Positions 1 through 10,962 of a stretch of 64,000 nt of DNA are shown here, one piece after another; positions within the stretch are counted from its first letter, which is position 1, and every line of letters begins with the position of its first letter. Under the pieces are notes generated by a model. That model made no database searches. It was not told where the DNA came from and saw nothing but the letters and a program-made list of their open reading frames with translations. The position numbers were made by a program, and so were the translations under genes. Source of the DNA: Kryptolebias marmoratus (Eukaryota; Chordata; Actinopteri; Cyprinodontiformes; Rivulidae); the NCBI RefSeq assembly GCF_001649575.2, contig NC_051432.1, forward strand, positions 21,149,323 to 21,213,322, read 5' to 3'.

Positions 1-1884
1 GTCTAGTTCGATTCAGTACTTGATGCCCCAAATAGCTATTGATGTTTTTTTTACAGAGATTCTTGTTCTTCAGCAGGCCAGTTTAGAGATCAGAAATGGA
101 GGAGGACATAGTGTAAAACATGCATATTTAACGGGTCATAACTTGGAAGAATAAATTCTTTTAAGATGGCTTCTGGGGGGGAATATCTAACTGAAACCTG
201 GCTCTCTGCAACAACAATGGCCTCATTCAACAACTGTGTCTATGTAGGTCAATTCTAGAGGGAGAAGAGATTCATTACCGCTGCATGGGAAATCGTTCTC
301 CAGCCTGAGACGTTGCCCACACAATTAGTGCATCCAGTGACGCCGTTTACAAAACAACATGTATGTCTGACTGTCGGGCAAAGACTTTGTTAAGTTTTTA
401 ATTACTCGAATAAGTCAAGAAAAGCAGCATGATTTAAAGTGTCTAAAACAGCTTTGGAAATAAAAAATTAGACACAGATGAGTTTTATTGGTTTTGTTTG
501 TTGGTTTTTTTATACCGTTTGAGGAGTTTAATTAGAATCATCAGTACTGTATCGTACTGATGATTCTAATGCACAAATAGCTTCTTTGTGCATTTATAGT
601 TTACTCTTTTATTCATTTAAATATGTGTGTGTGTGTGTTTGTTTTGTGTTTATTGGTGTTGTGAAACCCAGCAACTTTGGACAGTCCTGTTACATAATGT
701 GAATATGTTCACAATTATTTCTGAAGATTAGCAGCTCTTTTTGGTTTATGACAAAAAGAAACAACACTATTTGAATTAATCATACTGGTTCTGTATTGGA
801 CGGTTAATTTACAAAAAAATTGGTGAATTATGTCCAGAAAAAAACATTTTAATGTATAGAGATCATGCTTTGGATTATTTTACAGTCATACAAGTAAAAC
901 TGTACTTGACATGACACTTTAATCCCAGAAGCTGAAGTTATGGGTTGTTTTTTTTTAATTTTTGCAGAGCAATCATATGTATTTGTATCATAAAGAGCAC
1001 CATCTGACCTTGTAATTCAACTCTAATTAGAAGATTCACTAGTCTTGGTTATTTCTGGCTCATTTTCTTTGTTTGATCTGACCTCATGATGCATGACTTT
1101 ATATAAAAAAACAACAACAACAGGAGCTTGAAGATTGTTTTAAGTCATCTTTTTTTTTTACTCTAGCCACAAACAAACAAAAATGATCAAATGCCAGTAT
1201 GGTTTATCTTATTCGCTNGGGGGGGGGGGGTTGTGTGTGTGTGATGCTGTTTGTAACAATTCAGCCTTTGTTGTTGTTGAATCTATGAAACTGAATTAAC
1301 CTTTTTGGGTTTGTTTTTTTCTTCGTTTAAATGTGCCTTCTTGGACACCGTACTTTCATCTTCCCCACAAACCCATTTCTGCCCAGAGACGATTCCTGGT
1401 TGCTTCGGCGTCTTTTGTTGCACTCAGCCAGTCGGTGACATCATTCACCCTTTCACCCAGTTCCACGGAGGCTGCAGCGCGAGGTAACTCGCGGTCAAAC
1501 CACGATGCGTTCAAGTCCTCCTCCGAACTCCAGGCAATCTAGACACCAAGACAAAATGAGTAAACAAATCCTCACTAATCTTTTGAAAACAGTGGGGAAA
1601 ATACATGAGACAAGTTACTGCTGAACTGTAAGAGAAATAAATGGTTATTTACTGAATAATAAGTTATTTTTTTGCTTTTATTTCCTCACTGCTGAACATA
1701 GCTGTAGTCTGTATTGTAAGTCTATGTGTATGTAGGCAACTGTTATTCACTTTATGCAATACATTGATTGCTTTTAATTGTTTTTGCATGTTAAATATAC
1801 TTCTTTTGTGCACTTTTGCTTTTACACACTTCTTTTCCATTCTACTTGTATGTTATTTGTCTTTTATTACAAACAAAGTACACA
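1..1884. other. Intergenic, upstream of abca1
   Basis: AT-rich sequence with one undetermined base (n at 1218) before a G run. An AATAAA stands at 1634-1639. It may be the 3' end or 3' UTR of an upstream gene, but no coding exon is supported. Confidence 0.5.
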
Positions 1885-2115
1885 TTATCCATCTATCCAC
1901 AGCTTATCTGTAGTCAGGTCACGAGACGACAGGCCCAGGAGAGAAACCCAGACATCCCTCTCCCGTGCAACACTTTCCAGCTCCTCCTGGGGGATCCCAA
2001 GGTGTTCCCAGGCCAGAGAGGGTTTATAATTCCTCCAGCGAGTTGTGCGTCTGCCCAAGAGTCTCTTCCCAGTGGAACATGCCACCTCCAAAGGGAGGCG
2101 TCAAAGAGGCAAGTG
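1885..2115 (-). mobile_element. LINE (non-LTR retrotransposon) reverse-transcriptase C-terminal fragment
   Basis: On the minus strand the frame reads RRTTRWRNYKPSLAWEHLGI then PQEELESVARERDVWVSLL, a pattern very common at the 3' end of fish LINE ORF2. No upstream reverse-transcriptase core is present, so this is a 5'-truncated copy. Confidence 0.65.
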
Positions 2116-2214
2116 CATATCAGTTCATGCCATTTTATGCATGTTTATATTGCTGCTTAATGTTTGATTTTTGCAACAATTATATGCATAAATAGTTAAG
2201 GCAAACCCTACAGT

Positions 2215-2475
2215 ATCACCTTACGTCCTGGTTTGGAAGCTGAAGAGCTCACAAATAACAGCTCAACGGGATAGTAAAAGCAGCCAGTAAACTCATCTGT
2301 GCTCGTTTCCCATTCCTGGAGAACAATTTTCAGTTGTGATGCGTCCTCAGAGCCACCTCCATCATTAAGAACTGTTACCATTCTCCCCCCCTTCTGCCAA
2401 AAGAGCATCTGCTGCAGATCAAGCTGGTTGTTAAACAGCTTCTCCACACAAAGCTGTCAGGAGGATGAACAAATT
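2215..2475 (+). mobile_element. Possible second LINE ORF2 tail, decayed
   Basis: The + strand resembles the tail of fish LINE ORF2 in shifting frames, for example ADQAGC, stop, TASPHKAVRRMN near its end. Stops and frameshifts are frequent. The class is uncertain. Confidence 0.3.
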
Positions 2476-3056
2476 GGGTCGATTCACACTAAAAGCGACT
2501 AATAACTTTTCTTGTTTTCCTTTCAAACGTGCGTTTGACTGCATTGCTTTAGCATCTGCTGTTTTTGGCATCACTCTGTACCTTTATTGATTAATATCCA
2601 GGGTAATTACATTAAAATGAATCTCGAATCTTTAGTTGGTGGATATTTTTTTTCTACAAAATGTCCGTCAGCACCTGAACGCCACATCAGCCGCTGCAGC
2701 AACAGGAAACTGCTCAAGATTTGCACAACTTTCCCGCATCCCGAGCCTTTTTTATCTGATTAATGTTGTTCTCCTGATGGGGTAAATGTTTACAGTATTT
2801 GTTCCATTTGTTGTTTTCTGTGTCATGTAGCCACAGAGATGATAAGTAATAGGGAAAATAAAAAAAAGAAAGCCAATGTTTTCTCTCCTCGCTTTGTGCT
2901 TAGAGTTAAACCAACGTGGCGTCATTTCAAAACGAGAACACTTTTTTTTTCGGTCAATATTTCAACACAGATGTGACACATTTTTGCAGCCTGAATATAA
3001 ATATAGGTGATCTGTTCTCCATCCCCCTCCTGCTCTGCTCGCCTCCATCAATACTC

Positions 3057-3331
3057 CGTGCTGGGGTTACTATCGGACAAACTTCCCCTCCTCCTCCATT
3101 CAATGTGCCGGGGTTACTATCGGGCAAAGTATTCCATCCTCCTTTTCTTCCGTTCGTGAATCCAGCTCGTCTGCGCCTGCATTTATTTAATAAGTCCACA
3201 ATTTTGTCGATATATAGCTGCAACGCGTCGTTTTATGGTCTTAAAATTGGAAGTTTGAAAGATGCTGCAACCTGATGTTACTTAATCTGGAGCTGGTGTA
3301 TGTTCTGTGCCGGGGTTACTGTCGGTCAGAG
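3057..3331 (+). repeat. Three copies of a GGGGTTACT[A/G]TCGG motif
   Basis: Copies lie at 3057-3081, 3104-3128 and 3305-3331. The first two sit in a 47-bp tandem unit that also shares the CTCCAT...AAT stretch before the motif. Related copies lie near 368-385 and in abca1 intron 1. Confidence 0.7.
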
Positions 3332-3802
3332 TGAAAATGAGGAGGATGGAAGCCCACACTTCTGCATTTTTTAGGAATGGGACACACAGAGACACACTTT
3401 AAGTCATTTTTGAATATATGTGTATTTAAATGAAGTATGTATTGACAAACAAGAACGCAGAAGTAGGGCAGTATTTTTACCTAAGAATCTACATGACTGT
3501 TTTTTCTTCCCCATCGTCTTCAAGGAAAGTCCCATCCTCCATCGTGTAGTTTACTTATAGACAGGTTTGCAGTTAAAACGTCAATACGTGGCCATTTAGG
3601 AGGTGTTACTTTGTCAGATATAGAGAGGGAAAAGACTACAGAGTATTTATCTGAGCTTGTGATGAGAGTTGACCACTCTCAATTGATGAAGTTTAATAAG
3701 CAAATACTTTCACTTCTCAAACATATAGGATAATTTCCTGACCCAATGCTTATCACCCGCCACTTTGCATGCTGTAATTTTAAACAAAGATTTTGCATGT
3801 TC

Positions 3803-4075
3803 TGTTAGTGCTCAGAATATGTGTGCGATGGCTCTCAGCTACTAACACAGCAAATTTTAGCTTCATGTTTATGACACTGATCACGTTTGTAGCCCTTTTT
3901 GTATGTGCTAAGGTGTCTTAGTTCTGGCAGCTATTTTAAATTGAGTTGACTCCAAAAGTTAGTCAGCTGTAGATGTACATCCAATGATCATTTTCTGAAA
4001 GTTTCATTAAATTCATGAGGTATTTGCTAACAGACAGACAAATACACACACAGACATGAGCAATTACATGATGGC
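3803..4075 (-). repeat. Dispersed repeat R1, copy 1 (minus)
   Basis: Aligns with the copies at 18655, 41495, 42565 and 44275. Shared stretches include TAGTGCTCAG, CAGCAAATTTTAG, GTAGATGTACATCCA and GCAATTACATGATG. The family is unclassified. Confidence 0.75.
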
Positions 4076-4708
4076 TTTGCATTTCATGCTGGCAGGTGAC
4101 AATCTTGTGGTGAAACTGCAACTTTGCAGTGCATTAACTACAAGAATGTTCAGCAAAGAGCCTCTGTGTTTTCTTGTAGAGCTCTCTTTCAGTTTTTGTC
4201 CTGGTTTTTAAGTTTTTCTTTGTGATTTGGTTTGTTCTTTATATTTTTTAAATTCACGATATTGTTTGGTTTGATTTTGTGTTAGTTGTATCATCTCCAC
4301 ATCCAGTTTTATTTTGTGGAGTCTGCTTCTTTTGTTGTGTCAGTTTTGCCTGCATGTCTGGTCTTTGTTAGTAATCATCACACCTTCCTGCTTTGTATCA
4401 AACCAGTCCCTCCCGTCCATCAGTGTGTGTATGTGTATATATATAAATCTTATATATTCTTATATTCTTATATATTCTTGAAAGCCCCAGTGCTGTAGAT
4501 GTTAACTCGATGATCCTACACACAAATAGTAAAACATTTTACACGTTTGAACAGACAGTTTCAGTCATTGTTTCAGAAAAAGGCTTCAAATCTGAAATCA
4601 GGAACACATATTTATAGATTTTCTGAATTTAAAAAGGCTTTTTTTTCATTTTGCTTTAATGTGAAAGTGTATTAAATGACTTCATATGTCATGAAGAGAT
4701 GGTATATG

Positions 4709-4732
4709 ATATATATATATATATATATATAT
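4709..4732. repeat. (AT)n microsatellite
   Basis: A run of AT dinucleotides in intergenic sequence. Confidence 0.9.
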
Positions 4733-4989
4733 TATATTTCTTGGAAACCGTATCTTGAGGAGTAATGCGAACTCAAACCTACTTTGAACTGCTGAACATA
4801 TTGCTTAAAAAACAAGTTTTAGCTGTCAACTGGAAGTCAAAAAGAAATTTACAAGTTTTTAACATCCTAAAAAGCTTTATCTTAATGATCTCACCATCCC
4901 CTATAAGCTACCTCACGCTGCGCCAGCCATAACAAACCATTGTTCTTCAGCCAGTTGGAATAATGGCCCCTGACATCTTCATGCACATA

Positions 4990-5355
4990 ACCATCCATCC
5001 ATTTTCTTTAACCGCTTCTCCATTCCGGGTCGTGGGTAGCTGGTGCCTATCCCCAGCAGTCACTGTGCGAGAGGCGGGGGACACCCTGGACAGGTCGCAA
5101 GCAGGGCCACATATAGACGAACGAGACAAACAACCATTCACACTGTCACTCACACCTAGGGACAATTTTAGAGTCATCAATTAACCTAACATGCATGTTT
5201 TTTGGTCTGTGGGAGGAAACCGGAGTAAACCCACGTGTGCACAGGGAGAACATGCAAACTCCACTCAGAAAGGCCTCAGGCCGGGAAGCGAACCTGCAAC
5301 CTCCTTGCTGGGAGGCAACAGCTCTAACCACTATTCCACTGTGCCACTGTGCACA
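4990..5355 (+). repeat. High-copy fish dispersed repeat, near full copy
   Basis: Recognisable blocks: CCATCCATTTTC, GGGGGACACCCTGGACAGGT, CAACCATTCACACT, AACCTAACATGCATG, GTGGGAGGAAACCGGAGTA, GGGAGAACATGCAAACTCCA and TAACCACTATTCCACTGTGC. This pattern is very abundant in teleost genomes. I do not assign a superfamily. Confidence 0.85.
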
Positions 5356-7968
5356 TAACCAGCATACTGTAAAGCTGTTCTTCTATTGTCCCAGCTCAGC
5401 ATGACTGGCTTTGCCCTACGTCGGTTCTACTTGATTCTACAAGGCCTAGGTGATTGCCACCTCGATGAAGACGGGTTGTCGAGGAGCAGCCGCCCAAAAC
5501 TTACCATCAAATGGGTAAATAAATGAAAAAAGTCCCAAAACACTTATCATTCTCTGCCACGGTTTTCAAAGATGAAGCTACCCTCCCTCCACTCCACCAG
5601 TCGGAGCTGATCTAGCTCTATCTGATTTCTGTTGTCAGCCAAAAAGCACAAAAACGACTGCACCTCCTCAAAGTACCACAGTGTTGGTTTATGTGTTGCC
5701 ATTTTAATGAGCACATATATTTTTTAAAAGTAAGTAACAAAAACAAATGCTGTGGTTGCGAGGTTTTAAAAAGGGTGAGTTTCTTGTGAAGGAGGCACTC
5801 TCATGATTGACGCCACTTGCTGGCCTATTAATGGCCTTCAGTCTGCTTCAGTCTTCAGCCTTCAACTGATCTTGGCTTGCTAGGAACTTCAGCTGAGTCC
5901 TGAGAAGTACCACGAAGCGAGCTGAAAGTGGGCAGAACCATACAATGAAATGACTCTAAACTCTGTGTGTAGCTGAGTCAGTCCTGTGAGGAGCCATAAG
6001 TCCTGATGTCTTGAACCTTTATAATGATGGGGTTTTTTTGTTTGTTTGTTTTCCCACACAACCAACTTTACAACTGTTACTGCTGGATTTCATTCCTCTC
6101 TGACCTCAGAAAAAAATGTTTGTTTTGGAGCTAATTTTACAAAGAAATCAGTGATGTGTCTTGTTCCGCAAAATCTGTTCATGTCACATCAAAAGCTGAT
6201 GTTTAGGTAAGACATGTTACACCTCAATGTCATTTACTCTAAGATGCTTGTCTGAATCGTTTACATGTATACATGTTGTTCAGCAAATCTTATGTACATA
6301 AGAAACAGACATAAATGTTTATAAGAGACATTAAAGGTTAGAGTAATATGCTTTAAGATCCAGGGCTGTAGTTTGACATAATGGTGCTTGGAGAGGACAG
6401 GAAGGGATGACTTGTTTATCAAATCAAGTATGTTCCCAGCTAAAAGTGACTTCTGACCCCATAAAAATGAGCACAAGCAATACATTTTTTGTAAATGTTC
6501 TAGTTGAACCTTTTATATGCATTTTAAATCCTAATAAACTCTTGTTATCAGTGTTATTATAGAATCTTGTAGTCAGTATCAAAACTCTCATTTTTGAATG
6601 GATTTATGATCTTTATTGGTTCAATTTGAGTGACAAAAAAAAGAAAATGAAAGAAATTGTGTAATATTCCACAAAAAGTGTCTTCCCCTTAATATTAAAC
6701 ATCACCGTCTTGTCTGAAGAGACTCAGCTTTGACTCACTTTACCAAATTCCTCCGAGTGAAAGAAGGAAGAAGGAAGAAAAGAAGTAAAATACTTTCATG
6801 TCGGATGATTATCATCCCTCCTATTGATGCTGGCAGATTTGGCTGTTCTCTGATGGATTAAATGACTAATCTGTCTGATTGAGGATTGTGTTTTTAATTT
6901 AAGCCCCTGCTGGGAGAACTTAGTGTAACCCCTCCGCAGCGAGAGAGCGAACATTTCTAAATGAACCACACTGACCCGTCCTGCACTTTGCTCCTCAGCT
7001 GTCAGCGCCTCTTATATCTCAACGCACTGAATAAAGTCATATAGGTGTCAAGTTTCCTTCTTTCCCAAATCATTTAAAACTTGCACACTAATGGGGGGCA
7101 ATGATTTACTGTTAGGAAATTTATTTTTAGTCCAAACTGATTTTGATACATCAGTATGTGAGCATAACCATTAATGTTTTGTCTAACTGATTTTTCTAAA
7201 GAATTGTGTTAATATTCAGCACTTCTGAGAAATAAAAAGCTAGAAAATGTCTCTGATTGATTTGTACAATAGTTTGACGTTGCTGGCACCAATTTTATCT
7301 AAAAAAAAAGCAGCCTAAAACCATTTAATGTGTGACTGTAGGTGTTCAGCAAAATGGAAGGAAAAAAAAACATTTTTTGAACAGTTTGTAGAGCACAGCA
7401 GGCATTAACCCAGTGTAAAATAAAAGCAAAGAGTTTCATCAACTGTTGATATTCTGTTAGAACCACCCACTGAGCTGAGCTGCTGCGTGATCAGAGCCAT
7501 CCATTGTTAAAATGTAACACAAGGAAATCTTTTTTTTTTTTCCCCTAACTGTCCAGTCCCTTTCTCGCTTGGCCCCATTTTTGTGTGAGCTAAAAATGTC
7601 TCCTGCAATTTTGCTGACAGAGTTCTTCTCCACTCCAGCTTTGCTCTGCATCAATTGACCGGAGAGCCACTCATGACAAAAGTGCACGATGTGAAGAAGC
7701 CAAATGTTGCTTACTGAGAACACGAAGCGTCGACAGCTGCTCCTGAACAGAGCATTGTTGAACAGCTGAGCGGACCAGTGAAGACAGTAAAAACAGTTTG
7801 TCACTGTTTAACCACCAAAAAGGAGAAAAATCTGAGACACGCTCCTCGGTTAGACAACAACTAATGCAGGACACCAGACACAGCATGGATAACAGAAAGA
7901 GTGATTCATTGCATGATTGTTTTTATTTTAAAAAGTAAAAGTGTAATAAGCTTTTTAAACACACTCAG
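5356..7968. other. Intergenic, no feature recognised
   Basis: AT-rich sequence. Open frames here are short and resemble no family that I know. Confidence 0.55.
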
Positions 7969-8380
7969 TTTGGAGAAACTGAGTTTAATTCTGATCAGAT
8001 TGATGAGCTAATGGCTAGTCCAAGCAGGACCAAAACCAAAGAGGTTTGTTACTGTCGTAAAACAACTCCAGTCCAAACACTTTAACTTTTGCATTACTAT
8101 CAGTTTTACACTACATAGTTATTCTGGCATAAGTATTATAATATCCCTGTCAAAAGAGCCATATGATACACTGAAAGTGATACTGCTAGCTGTTGCTGCT
8201 ATTTGCTTTTTCCAAACCCCATGCAGTTCTATGTAAATAACTGTATTGTGAAATTGATAGCATGAAACTTTATGAAAGTTTCAAAAGAAGAGTCGTTTCA
8301 GGATGGCAGAAAACCACTTTGGTCTTGGCCCTCTCTGACTAGCCATGTCAGTTCGGTCAGAATTATACTTTTTTTCCAAA
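7969..8380. mobile_element. Foldback (inverted-repeat) element, copy A
   Basis: The left arm (7969-8044) and right arm (8314-8380) are diverged inverted copies. Left reads TTTGGAGAAACTG, TTAATTCTGATCAG, ATGGCTAGTC and ACCAAAGAGG; the right arm read backwards gives TTTGGAAAAAAAG, ATAATTCTGACCG, ATGGCTAGTC and GACCAAAGTG. The loop is about 270 bp. Confidence 0.65.
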
Positions 8381-8539
8381 CTCATGTTATTCAAAGAGTT
8401 ATCTACAAACAAGTAAGATGTTATTGTTTAAAACCTTTCTACAAAATCCCACTTCAAAGATTGGACATGCTCATTTACCTTAATATGTATTACTTAAATA
8501 GATACATAACATACATGTGTAAATGTGAACTATATGCAA

Positions 8540-8935
8540 ACATAATAGCTAAAATGAACTAAACCATAGCTAAATGCTAAAATTATCAAATATAAAAGCA
8601 GTGGTTTTATCCTAAACCAGAAAAACAGTAGTTTAAAACCTAAAACTAGCACAACAATTGCTAAAAGTTAAGATTAGCAAAGCAATACATTAAACCTAAC
8701 ATTTGAAAAACAGTAACTAAAGCTGAATTATCAAAATGAGGACTAAAAGCTGATGGTAGTGGCAGAACTGGTCAAATCATAATTAAAAGGCTAAAATTAG
8801 TGCAACTGCAGCTAAAATCTAAAACTAGCAAAACAATATCTAAAAGTTAGTTAGTCCAGCAAAGTTAGTTAAACCCTAAAATTAGAACAATAGAAAGAAT
8901 AGTTTAAAATGGACAAATACCAGATTTCTGAAGTA
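8540..8935 (-). repeat. Degenerate short-period repeat (AGCTTTTAG-type, minus)
   Basis: Loose repeats of TAAAACTAGCA, GCTAAAATTAG and CTAAAAGTTAG, the reverse complement of the repeat in the stra6l introns. Confidence 0.5.
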
Positions 8936-9076
8936 TTTAGATGCCAAAAACAATAGTGTGACTAAAATACAAATCTAAAGTACAATTCTTGAAGTTAGTC
9001 ATGTCTCTTCACGACCCTCTTCTGTAACAGTAGAGGGAAAAGTGTCGCTGGCCCTTTAAGAGATGTTTTGCCTCAG

Positions 9077-9082
9077 CACGTG
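9077..9082 (+). promoter_or_regulatory. abca1: E-box CACGTG in the abca1 promoter
   Basis: A palindromic CACGTG sits about 30 bp upstream of the DR4 element. The human ABCA1 promoter has an E-box in the same order (E-box, DR4, TATA), bound by USF-type factors. The order supports function; the motif alone is short. Confidence 0.65.
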
Positions 9083-9086
9083 CTTG

Positions 9087-9096
9087 CCTTATATGG
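9087..9096 (+). promoter_or_regulatory. abca1: CArG box (SRF-type) in the abca1 promoter
   Basis: CCTTATATGG fits CC(A/T)6GG exactly and lies between the E-box and the DR4 element. I do not recall a CArG box at this place in the human promoter. Binding is inferred from the motif and its position only. Confidence 0.5.
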
Positions 9097-9112
9097 GAGC
9101 AGCAACAAACAG

Positions 9113-9128
9113 TGACCGTTAGTTACCT
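9113..9128 (+). promoter_or_regulatory. abca1: LXR/RXR DR4 response element of abca1
   Basis: TGACCG-ttag-TTACCT is a direct repeat with a 4-bp spacer. The human ABCA1 LXR element, as I remember it, is TGACCG-atag-TAACCT, so only two positions differ. It lies 35 bp from the TATA box, as in human. Oxysterol-bound LXR/RXR would switch on cholesterol efflux through it. Confidence 0.85.
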
Positions 9129-9162
9129 CTGCTGCTCCTCTCCGCTCCGCATCGAGCTGCGC

Positions 9163-9170
9163 TATAAAAG
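9163..9170 (+). promoter_or_regulatory. abca1: abca1 TATA box
   Basis: TATAAAAG stands 35 bp downstream of the DR4 element and about 170 bp before a clean splice donor. Human ABCA1 has the same TATA sequence a similar distance from its DR4 element (from memory). Transcription should start near 9193. Confidence 0.8.
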
Positions 9171-9192
9171 CCTGGCGGGGAAAAAAAACACT

Positions 9193-9333
9193 TTTGGTAG
9201 ACACTGAGACAGAACACAGAGGAGCACCGAGACCTCAGAGGAACTGAATTTATTTCCACTTTTTTTAACAGTCTGGGACAAGAGACTGCAGTTTATGAGA
9301 AACAGAGGAAGGAAATATTAGCACGAAATTAAG
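9193..9333 (+). other. abca1: abca1 noncoding exon 1 (5' UTR), start approximate
   Basis: The left edge is set about 30 bp after the TATA box. The right edge is a good donor (AAG|GTAGGT) at 9333/9334. It joins exon 2 at 12591, which adds 43 nt of 5' UTR before the ATG. A noncoding first exon followed by a long first intron is the known ABCA1 layout. Confidence 0.7.
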
Positions 9334-10927
9334 GTAGGTTACTTAAAAGCTTTGTTATGAGTTTCCTTTTTGGGGGAAGGGATAAGGATTTGCGAGTTTC
9401 TTTGTTGGACAGAGATGTATCGGAGCATGGTTGAGCATTGTATGTTAGGTTTTAGGCATTATTAATAGTTTAGCTGTATAAAAATGACTCTAAGGGGAAA
9501 AAGTGCAACCGTTTTCGTCTGGAAATCAAATTTCTGCACTTTGTTTATAATGCAATTATTATCAAATTTTCACCATTTTGACGACGCAGGTTTAAAAAAC
9601 GACATGTACTTGTAGCCAAGGAGTACTTAAAATAGAATGACAATTGACCATTAATTTTCTTTTAGCGAGTTTTTGTGTCCATCTAGACATCGTCTAGCAT
9701 CAAGCTAGCTAAGAGTCAAACACGGAGCTTCCGGTAACGCACCTAAAAAATAAGAGTCGACTTGTTGCGACGTTTCTTTTCACTTCGTTTACCGTAAAGA
9801 GGAAATGTTTTAAGATTACCTTTAAAGTACGCGTTGTCCTTGATTTTTAGTGTTTATCTATCCACGTCAACCTCTCTAAAATTTGTCGTGTTTATTAGAG
9901 GTAAACAACCGCAGAGGGAGGAGTGATTTAGGTGGCAGTTTTATTTTGAAGGGTCAGTCATTTTCCCCCGTGCTGCATTGTGTTTGACTGGATACTGTCG
10001 GTCAGCATCGCTGCCCAAATGAACGACAGTAACCCCAGTTCAACGGAACAATGAAAGAAAAGGACTCAATTCAGTTTTTCATTGGGATGACAATCTTCTG
10101 ACAGTCTTAATTAAATCTGCTCGAATTGCCAAAGACTGTCTTTAAAGACTTGTTTTCAATTTATTTTATTTTTTTCATTTTTTTTATTTCCTTCGATGGA
10201 AGAGGAGTCCGAAACAAAGTGTTGTTTTGTTGTGTCTTCATTGACGTGCATGCATGTCTGCAGTGATGCTGCAACGTCGACGACGTCGTGCTCCTATTTC
10301 GTGTTTTCAACTGTGGTTTTGGAAAAAATAAAAACAATAAAATAAAAAGTCTTTTTGCGCAAAAGAAATCGACGGAATACGTTTCATATTCCTTGTAATG
10401 CAAGGAACTGATATGTACCCGAGTTCAAAAAAGTCTCACTTTGAATGAACCCTGAAGTGTGTTATGAAAACAATGAGGAACACGTGAGCAGGAATTGATG
10501 GTAAACAAGTATTAATGTGATTTTTCTGCCCGTGTGGTTTCCACTAGAGGCGCCCTCGCTCTGCACCAATCCAGTCTGCTGGTCACTGAGCAAAAAAAAA
10601 AAAAAAAAAATCCTCATCTTTTCTATGCAAACTGCGTACAGAATGTCTGTTAATAAAACCATCGAAAACAATCCCAGCCATCAAGTTGGATTTCTTGTAA
10701 TATGACTAATAACATGGCTAGAATGAAGCAGAATTGTTTTAAATGCAGATCGGCTCTTTTGTTGCACAATAAATATAAAAAAAACATGTTCTGAATGAGC
10801 AAACTCATAAATCTTCTGCTTTTTGTTGATCATTTTTGGCTCATATACAGTGACATGCTGATCTAAGATATAGCGATATATAAATGGTGTTGTCTTCATA
10901 TGCCATTTAATAGATTTAGTGCTTTAA

Positions 10928-10962
<35 letters not shown>

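Noticed and set aside
1305..1542. Overlapping + strand open frames, perhaps an exon of an upstream gene
   Set aside because: A GTAACT-type donor follows GCGAG, but there is no family match and no partner exon, so I cannot support a gene.
2916..3275. Open frame of 119 codons on the + strand
   Set aside because: It runs through the repeated motif block and has low-complexity content without a domain.
7457..7886. Two minus-strand open frames upstream of abca1
   Set aside because: Neither resembles a known protein, and no splice-linked neighbours were seen.
8272..8562. Open frame of 96 codons
   Set aside because: It lies mostly in the right arm of the foldback element and AT-rich flank.
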